A stretch of DNA of 64,000 nt from Nocardioides sp. S-1144 (lineage in GTDB: Bacteria > Actinomycetota > Actinomycetes > Propionibacteriales > Nocardioidaceae): assembly GCF_005954645.2 (NCBI RefSeq), contig NZ_CP040695.2:1922001-1986000 (forward strand), in the 5' to 3' direction. Of this stretch, positions 58,666 through 64,000 are shown in pieces (position 1 is the first letter of the stretch; each line of letters begins with the position of its first letter). The notes beneath the pieces are model-generated. The model was not told where the DNA came from. It did no database searches and saw nothing but the letters and a program-made list of their open reading frames with translations. A program made the translations under genes and the position numbers.

Positions 58666-59627
58666 TCGCCGGTCTCCCAGCCGCGCCGCTCGCAGAGCCA
58701 GTCCCAGAGCACGTCGGCCTGCCAGCGCTGGTGGTCGCGCAGGTGCGGCGACGTCGGGGGCACCGGGTCGTCGGCCGACTTGAGCAGGTAACCGGTGAGC
58801 AGGGCCAGCACGACGTCGACCGACTCGGCCGGCACGTCGGCGAAGGTGGGGTGCTCGGCGAGCACGGCCTCGACGTCGAGCCCGTCGCCGCACGGTCCGA
58901 CGAGCAGCATCAGGGAGTCGAGCCAGGCCGCGCCCAGCACCGGCCAGTTCCAGTCGCACAGCAGCGCGCGGCCGTCGTCGGTGAGCAGGATGTTGTCGTC
59001 GCGCACGTCGGTGTGCACCACGGTCGTGCCGCCGACGACCTCGTCGAACCGGGCCGCGAGGGCCGCGGCCTCCTCACCGTGCGGGAGGACGAAGGTGCGC
59101 AGCGCGTAGTCCCAGTGCGCCGGCCACCCGGCCAGGTCGGCGGCGACGGTGTCGAGGGCCAGCCCGGCCGGCGGCGGGGTCAGCACCGCGGCGGTGGTGG
59201 CGAGCATGTCGAGCGCGAGGTCGAGGTCGCCGCGGGTCCAGGGACGGCGGGGGGCGCGGGCCTCGACGTGCTCGATGCCGAGCACCACCCAGTCGTCGGC
59301 GTCGTGGACCCACAGCAGCCGCGGCGCGGGGACGCCGGCCGGCAGCGCCCCCAGCCGGCGTGCCTCCTCGCGGTAGGACTCCGCGAAGAGCCGCTGGGCC
59401 CTGGTCGAGGCGGCCTTGACGAAGTGCCGCGACCCGTCCGCGCCCAGGAGCACCGAGGCAAAACCCGGGGTGAAGCCGGCCGTCTGCGAGTGCGAGGACC
59501 GCACGGCCGTCCCGATCCGCCACTCGACCGCCGACCGGATCACCGGCGGCAGGTGCGGCCACTCCAGGCGCCGGGCGGTGCGGCCGACGGGGGCAGGGTA
59601 GGGCCGCGGCGAGATCACGGGCGCCAT
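58662..59627 (-). CDS. Aminoglycoside phosphotransferase-fold protein (second of pair)
   Basis: 321 residues. Catalytic loop [13 protein letters not shown] and metal Asp in [20 protein letters not shown] lysine in [10 protein letters not shown]. It shares style with its neighbour (F-x-PGFA/C-T/S at the nucleotide loop) and the two probably arose by duplication. Starts at ATG 59627, or at GTG 59618 if GAGGAT just upstream is the -10 box of a leaderless mRNA. Substrate unknown. Confidence 0.87.
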   Translation of the reverse strand: MAPVISPRPYPAPVGRTARRLEWPHLPPVIRSAVEWRIGTAVRSSHSQTAGFTPGFASVLLGADGSRHFVKAASTRAQRLFAESYREEARRLGALPAGVPAPRLLWVHDADDWVVLGIEHVEARAPRRPWTRGDLDLALDMLATTAAVLTPPPAGLALDTVAADLAGWPAHWDYALRTFVLPHGEEAAALAARFDEVVGGTTVVHTDVRDDNILLTDDGRALLCDWNWPVLGAAWLDSLMLLVGPCGDGLDVEAVLAEHPTFADVPAESVDVVLALLTGYLLKSADDPVPPTSPHLRDHQRWQADVLWDWLCERRGWETGE

Positions 59628-59725
59628 CCTCGCCGACGCGGTGCCGTCGGTCCCTGACCGGCGCGCGGTCCACCGGGGGCGACCATTTCGCCCCGCGCGC
59701 ACCCGTCGGGGACACTGGAGCCCTC

Positions 59726-61606
59726 ATGGCTGCCTCCACCGCTCCGAAACCCGGTCACACCGACCCCGCGATCATCCGGAACTTCTGCATCATCGCCCAC
59801 ATCGACCACGGGAAGTCGACCCTGGCCGACCGGATGCTGCAGCTGACCGGCGTCGTCGACGCGCGCGCCGCCCGGGCGCAGTACCTCGACAGGATGGACA
59901 TCGAGCGCGAGCGCGGCATCACCATCAAGAGCCAGGCTGTCAGGATGCCGTGGACCGTGCCGGCCGGCAACGACGAGAAGGCCGAGCCGGGCACCTACGT
60001 GCTCAACATGATCGACACGCCGGGCCACGTCGACTTCACCTACGAGGTCTCCCGCTCCCTCGAGGCGTGCGAGGCCGCCGTCCTGCTCGTCGACGCCGCG
60101 CAGGGGATCGAGGCCCAGACGCTGGCCAACCTGTACCTCGCGATGGGCGCCGACCTCCACATCATCCCGGTGCTCAACAAGATCGACCTGCCCAGCGCGA
60201 ACCCCGAGAAGTACGCCGCGGAGATCGCGGGCCTGGTCGGCTGCGACCCCGACGACGTGCTCCGGGTCAGCGCCAAGACCGGCATGGGCGTCGCCGAGCT
60301 GCTCAACCACATCGTGGCCGAGACCCCGCCCCCGGTCGGCGACGCCGACAAGCCGGCGCGGGCGCTGATCTTCGACTCGGTCTACGACACCTACCGCGGC
60401 GTGGTCACCTACGTCCGCGTCGTCGACGGCAAGCTCACCCACCGCGACCGGATCAAGATGATGTCCAACGGCGTCGTCCACGAGATGCTCGAGGTCGGCG
60501 TGATCAGCCCCGAGCCGGTCAAGTCCAGCGACCTCGGCGTCGGCGAGGTCGGCTACCTGATCACCGGGGTCAAGGACGTGCGCCAGTCGCGGGTCGGCGA
60601 CACCGTCACCACCCAGCACCACGGCGCGACCGAGGCGCTGGGCGGCTACAAGCACCCCAACCCGATGGTCTACGCCGGTCTCTACCCGATCGACGGCGAC
60701 CAGTACGGCGACCTGCGCGAGGCCCTCGAGAAGCTCCAGCTCAACGACGCCGCCCTCGTCTACGAGCCCGAGACCTCCGGTGCCCTCGGGTTCGGGTTCC
60801 GCGTCGGGTTCCTCGGGCTGCTGCACATGGAGATCACCCGCGAGCGCCTCGAGCGCGAGTTCGACCTCGACCTCATCTCGACCGCCCCCAACGTGGTCTA
60901 CGAGGTGATCCTCGAGGACGGCACCTCGATCGAGGTGACCAACCCCAGCGAGTTCCCCGAGATGAAGATCGACGAGGTCCGCGAGCCCGTCGTCAAGGCC
61001 ACGATCCTCAGCCCGAGCGACTACATCGGCACGATCATGGAGCTGTGCCAGGCCAAGCGCGGCATGCTCGGCGGCATGGACTACCTGTCCGAGGACCGCG
61101 TCGAGATGCGCTACACCCTGCCCATGGGCGAGATCGTCTTCGACTTCTTCGACCAGCTGAAGTCGCGCACCAAGGGTTATGCCTCCCTCGACTACGAGCG
61201 CTCCGGCGAGCAGGCCGCCGACCTGGTCAAGGTCGACATCCTGCTCCAGGGCGAGCCGGTCGACGCGTTCAGCGCGATCGTGCACAAGGACGCCGCCTAC
61301 GGCTACGGCGTGATGATGGCCGGCAAGCTCAAGGAGCTCATCCCGCGCCAGCAGTTCGAGGTGCCGATCCAGGCCGCCATCGGCGCCCGGATCATCGCCC
61401 GCGAGAACATCCGCGCCATCCGCAAGGACGTGCTGGCCAAGTGCTACGGCGGTGACATCACCCGCAAGCGCAAGCTGCTGGAGAAGCAGAAGGAGGGCAA
61501 GAAGCGGATGAAGATGGTCGGCCGCGTCGAGGTCCCCCAGGAGGCGTTCGTCGCCGCGCTCTCCAACGACGGCGCCGGGTCGGCGTCCGAGAAGGGCAAG
61601 AAGTAG
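59726..61606 (+). CDS. lepA: Elongation factor 4
   Basis: 626 residues. GTPase motifs [35 protein letters not shown] and NKIDLPSA; the LepA-specific C-terminal domain includes [20 protein letters not shown]. It back-translocates or remodels stalled ribosomes. Directly preceded by the divergent APH-like pair and followed after 3 nt by another APH-like gene. Confidence 0.97.
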   Translation: MAASTAPKPGHTDPAIIRNFCIIAHIDHGKSTLADRMLQLTGVVDARAARAQYLDRMDIERERGITIKSQAVRMPWTVPAGNDEKAEPGTYVLNMIDTPGHVDFTYEVSRSLEACEAAVLLVDAAQGIEAQTLANLYLAMGADLHIIPVLNKIDLPSANPEKYAAEIAGLVGCDPDDVLRVSAKTGMGVAELLNHIVAETPPPVGDADKPARALIFDSVYDTYRGVVTYVRVVDGKLTHRDRIKMMSNGVVHEMLEVGVISPEPVKSSDLGVGEVGYLITGVKDVRQSRVGDTVTTQHHGATEALGGYKHPNPMVYAGLYPIDGDQYGDLREALEKLQLNDAALVYEPETSGALGFGFRVGFLGLLHMEITRERLEREFDLDLISTAPNVVYEVILEDGTSIEVTNPSEFPEMKIDEVREPVVKATILSPSDYIGTIMELCQAKRGMLGGMDYLSEDRVEMRYTLPMGEIVFDFFDQLKSRTKGYASLDYERSGEQAADLVKVDILLQGEPVDAFSAIVHKDAAYGYGVMMAGKLKELIPRQQFEVPIQAAIGARIIARENIRAIRKDVLAKCYGGDITRKRKLLEKQKEGKKRMKMVGRVEVPQEAFVAALSNDGAGSASEKGKK

Positions 61607-61609
61607 TCC

Positions 61610-62497
61610 GTGGACCGAGGCGGTCCCGCCGGGCCGGCCGGCGCGGACGGGCCCGACCGGGCGGCCTGGCTCGACGCGCTGCCGCGGCTGGTCCGCGACC
61701 TGCTGGCGGAGTGGCGGTTGACCAGCGACGGCGAGCCGGTGCCCGGGCGCCGCGCCCTGGTGCTCCCGGTGCGCGACGCCGACGACCGCGCCGCCGTGCT
61801 GAAGGTGCACCCCCGCGAGGAGGAGTCCGAGCACGAGCACCTCGCGCTGCAGCACTGGCACGGCGACGGCGCGGCGCTGCTGCTGCGCGCCGACCCGCGC
61901 CGCGGCGCCCTGCTCCTCGAGCGGCTGCACCCGGTCGACCTGACCGATCACTGGGACCTCGAGGCCTGCGAGGTCGTCGCCGGGCTCTACGCGCGCCTGC
62001 ACGTGCCGGCCCCGCCCCAGCTGAGGCTCCTCACGACCCACGTCGAGCGCTGGACCGAGGCGCTGGCCGACCTCCCGCGCGACGCCCCGGTGCCGCACCG
62101 GATGGTCGAGCAGGCCGTGGCGCTCGGTCGCGGGTTCGTCGCCGACCCGGCCAGCACCGGCACCCTGGTCCACACCGACCTGCACTACGGGACCGTGCTC
62201 GCCGCCGACCGCGAGCCGTGGTTGGCGGTCGGCCCGAAGCCGCTCAGCGGCGACCCGCACTACGAGGTCGCGCCGTTGCTCCTCCACCGCTGGGACGAGC
62301 TCGACGGCGACGTCCGCGGCGGGGTGCGGCGCCGCTTCCACGCCGCCGTCGACGCCGCCGGCCTCGACGAGGACCGGGCCCGCGACTGGGTCGTGGTCCG
62401 CATGCTCGGCGACGTGGTCCGGGCGCTGGCGGCGCACCGGCCGGACGGCGACCGGATCACCCGCTGCGTGAGCATCGCCAAGGCCGTGCAGGACTGA
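61610..62497 (+). CDS. APH(6)/hydroxyurea-kinase-like protein with degenerate active site
   Basis: 295 residues, aminoglycoside/hydroxyurea kinase family: RRALVLPVRDADDRAAVLKV, then LEACEVVAGLYARLHVPAPP and DPHYEVAPLLLHRWDELDGD. The catalytic loop reads HTDLHYGTVL, with Thr195 where the family has the metal-binding Asn, and the next metal Asp is Gly208 (LAVGPKPLSGD instead of AIDPKP). Asp190 is kept. Phosphotransfer may therefore be weak or lost. GTG start 3 nt behind lepA, so it is probably cotranscribed. Confidence 0.85.
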   Translation: MDRGGPAGPAGADGPDRAAWLDALPRLVRDLLAEWRLTSDGEPVPGRRALVLPVRDADDRAAVLKVHPREEESEHEHLALQHWHGDGAALLLRADPRRGALLLERLHPVDLTDHWDLEACEVVAGLYARLHVPAPPQLRLLTTHVERWTEALADLPRDAPVPHRMVEQAVALGRGFVADPASTGTLVHTDLHYGTVLAADREPWLAVGPKPLSGDPHYEVAPLLLHRWDELDGDVRGGVRRRFHAAVDAAGLDEDRARDWVVVRMLGDVVRALAAHRPDGDRITRCVSIAKAVQD

Positions 62498-62545
62498 CCC
62501 CGACGCCTCGGCGCCTCGGGGGCGGTCGGGTGGGAGGATGGGGCG

Positions 62546-63118
62546 GTGTCGGTCATCGTCTCGGTCCACGTCGGCCGGCCGCAGCCGGTGCGGTGGGTGC
62601 GCAGCGGCCGGACGTCGATCGAGAAGGCCACCGTCAGCGGTCCGGTGTCGGTGGGCCCGCTCGGCCTCGAAGGCGACGAGGTGTCCAACCGGCGCCACCA
62701 CGGCGGGCCGGACAAGGCGCTCTACGCCTTCGCCCGCGAGGACCTCGACCGGTGGGCGGGGACCTTCGGCGCCGACGTCCCCGACGGCACGTTCGGGGAG
62801 AACCTCACGACCCGGGGCGTCGACGTCAACGGCGCGGAGATCGGCGAGCGGTGGCGGATCGGGGCGGACGTCGTGGTCGAGGTGACGATGTTCCGCACGC
62901 CGTGCCGCACCTTCCAGGTCTGGCTCGGCCGGCAGGGCTACGACAACCGGGCCTGGGCCCGCCGCTTCGCCGAGGACGGCCGCCCCGGCGCGTACCTGCG
63001 GGTCGTCTCGCCGGGCCTGCTGCGGGCCGGCGACGCGGTCGAGGTGGTGCACCGTCCGGGCACCGGCGTGACGGTGTCGTCGTGGTTCGGCGAGGTCATG
63101 CGGACCCCGCGCGGTTGA
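62546..63118 (+). CDS. MOSC domain-containing protein
   Basis: 190 residues. The MOSC core includes GLEGDEVSNRRHHGGPDKALY, FGENLTTRGVDVNGAEIGERW and the conserved cysteine in FRTPCRTFQVWLG. MOSC proteins bind molybdenum cofactor or carry sulfur; YiiM-like members reduce N-hydroxylated bases. GAGGAT at 62534-62539 lies 6 nt before the GTG and supports the start. Confidence 0.92.
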   Translation: MSVIVSVHVGRPQPVRWVRSGRTSIEKATVSGPVSVGPLGLEGDEVSNRRHHGGPDKALYAFAREDLDRWAGTFGADVPDGTFGENLTTRGVDVNGAEIGERWRIGADVVVEVTMFRTPCRTFQVWLGRQGYDNRAWARRFAEDGRPGAYLRVVSPGLLRAGDAVEVVHRPGTGVTVSSWFGEVMRTPRG

Positions 63119-63170
63119 GCGGGAAAGCGGCTCCGTGGCCCGGCGCGGCGGTGGCAAACCGTGTCAGCAC

Positions 63171-63193
63171 GCGGGTTGTCTACCCGCTGGTAG
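63171..63193. promoter_or_regulatory. Inverted repeats upstream of the acyl-CoA ligase
   Basis: Two overlapping dyads: GCGGGT-TGTCT-ACCCGC (63171-63187) and CTACC-CGCT-GGTAG (63180-63193). TAGGTT at 63205-63210 is a possible -10 box just downstream, so a bound repressor could control the ligase gene. The regulator is unknown. Confidence 0.45.
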
Positions 63194-63251
63194 GTGAAGT
63201 GATCTAGGTTACGTCGCAACCCGTACCCGCCCGGTCGAGCCCAGGAGCAAC

Positions 63252-64000
63252 ATGCCCGTCAATCACGACACGTCGTTCGTCGACACCATGCCGCAGAACG
63301 TGGCCGTGCAGTTCATCGAGCGGGTGAAGGTCTCACCCGGCTCCGAGGCCTTCCGCTTCCCCCGCGGCGAGTCGTGGGAGTCCGTCACGTGGCAGCAGGC
63401 CGGCGACCTCGTCAGCCGCCTCGCCGCCGGCCTGCTCTCCCTCGGGCTCGAGTCCGAGCAGCGGGTCGGGATCGCGTCGGGCACCCGCTACGAGTGGATC
63501 CTCGCCGACCTCGCCATCATGTGCGCCGGCGGCGCGACCACCACGGTCTACCCGAGCACCAACGCCGACGACACCGGGTTCATCCTGGGCGACGCCTCGT
63601 GCCGCTTCGTCTTCGCCGAGGACGACGTCCAGCTCGCCAAGATCGCCGAGCAGGCCGCGGACCTGCCCGAGCTGGTCAAGATCATCACCTTCGACGGCAC
63701 CGCCGACGGCGACCGCGTCCTGACGCTCGACGCCCTCGCCGAGCTCGGCGACGCCTACCTCACCGAGCACCCCGGCATCGTCGAGGAGAAGGCGCGGGCG
63801 ATCCCCGCCGACCAGCTCGCCACCCTCATCTACACCTCCGGCACCACCGGCCGGCCCAAGGGCGTGCGGCTGCTGCACCGCTCCTGGGTCTACGAGGGCG
63901 CGGCCATCGAGGCGCAGAAGATCCTCGACGAGTCCGACCTGCAGTTCCTCTGGCTCCCGATGGCCCACTCGTTCGGCAAGGTGCTGCTGTCGGCCCAGCT
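63252..64000 (+). CDS. Long-chain acyl-CoA synthetase (5' part)
   Basis: First 249 codons; the gene runs off the window. The N-terminal region VKVSPGSEAFRFPRGESWES and the ATP-binding loop LIYTSGTTGRPKGV with WLPMAHSFGK are those of AMP-forming long-chain fatty acid ligases of the FadD15 type. It activates fatty acids to acyl-CoA. AGGAG lies 5 nt before the ATG. Confidence 0.92.
   Translation, partial: MPVNHDTSFVDTMPQNVAVQFIERVKVSPGSEAFRFPRGESWESVTWQQAGDLVSRLAAGLLSLGLESEQRVGIASGTRYEWILADLAIMCAGGATTTVYPSTNADDTGFILGDASCRFVFAEDDVQLAKIAEQAADLPELVKIITFDGTADGDRVLTLDALAELGDAYLTEHPGIVEEKARAIPADQLATLIYTSGTTGRPKGVRLLHRSWVYEGAAIEAQKILDESDLQFLWLPMAHSFGKVLLSAQ

Overview
The window is one contiguous stretch of very GC-rich DNA (roughly 70 % or more by eye) with GTG and TTG starts, tightly packed genes and several start-stop overlaps of the ATGA/GTGA type. 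Gene content points to an actinobacterium, most likely Nocardioidaceae (Nocardioides-like): a GlgE-type alpha-glucan pathway, the nadD-rsfS-phosphatase block, comEA-comEC-holA-rpsT-lepA, and many promoters in which a TAnnnT -10 box sits 6-7 nt before the start codon, the signature of leaderless mRNAs. The genus is inferred from gene content, not proved.

Layout. 1-8.4 kb: the 3' end of meaB, a secreted His-rich endo/exonuclease-phosphatase-family enzyme, a CnoX/YbbN co-chaperone, an EI24 membrane protein, a divergent HxlR regulator/MFS exporter pair with a palindrome at the exporter start, a LysR/EamA pair, and a GNAT-Nudix fusion overlapping the EamA gene tail to tail. 8.5-22 kb: glucan metabolism. 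glgE-treS-mak-glgB form one overlapping minus-strand operon (trehalose to maltose to maltose-1-phosphate to branched glucan). glgP is divergent across a perfect 16-bp palindrome, and glgX lies nearby. An N-acetylmuramoyl-alanine amidase with a small Tat-signal ORF sits between glgP and glgX. 22-25.8 kb: enoyl-CoA hydratase, two small membrane proteins and etfBA. 25.8-30.3 kb: proA, a CDP-alcohol phosphatidyltransferase, a VTT-like membrane protein, a 55-aa membrane protein, nadD-rsfS-gpgP-like phosphatase and tRNA-Ala(GGC).

30.3-47.7 kb looks accessory: a Baeyer-Villiger-type monooxygenase with a divergent AraC regulator, two tandem PhoX-type phosphatases, a short-chain fatty acid transporter facing a TetR-controlled four-gene catabolic operon (SDR, saccharopine dehydrogenase-like, acyl-CoA ligase, SDR), a LuxR/histidine-kinase pair divergent from two lipoproteins, and a VOC protein. 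47.7-64 kb returns to core genes: serS divergent from leuS (leuS preceded by a leucine leader peptide and terminator), degV, comEA-comEC-holA, rpsT, two APH-fold genes, lepA, a degenerate APH(6)-like gene, a MOSC protein and the start of a long-chain acyl-CoA ligase.

The most notable non-coding signals are the leuS attenuator, a repeated perfect palindrome behind phoX2 and between holA and rpsT, and the operators at glgE/glgP, the MFS gene and the TetR gene. No CRISPR, insertion sequence, integrase or rRNA was seen. No gene-free stretch exceeds about 200 bases.
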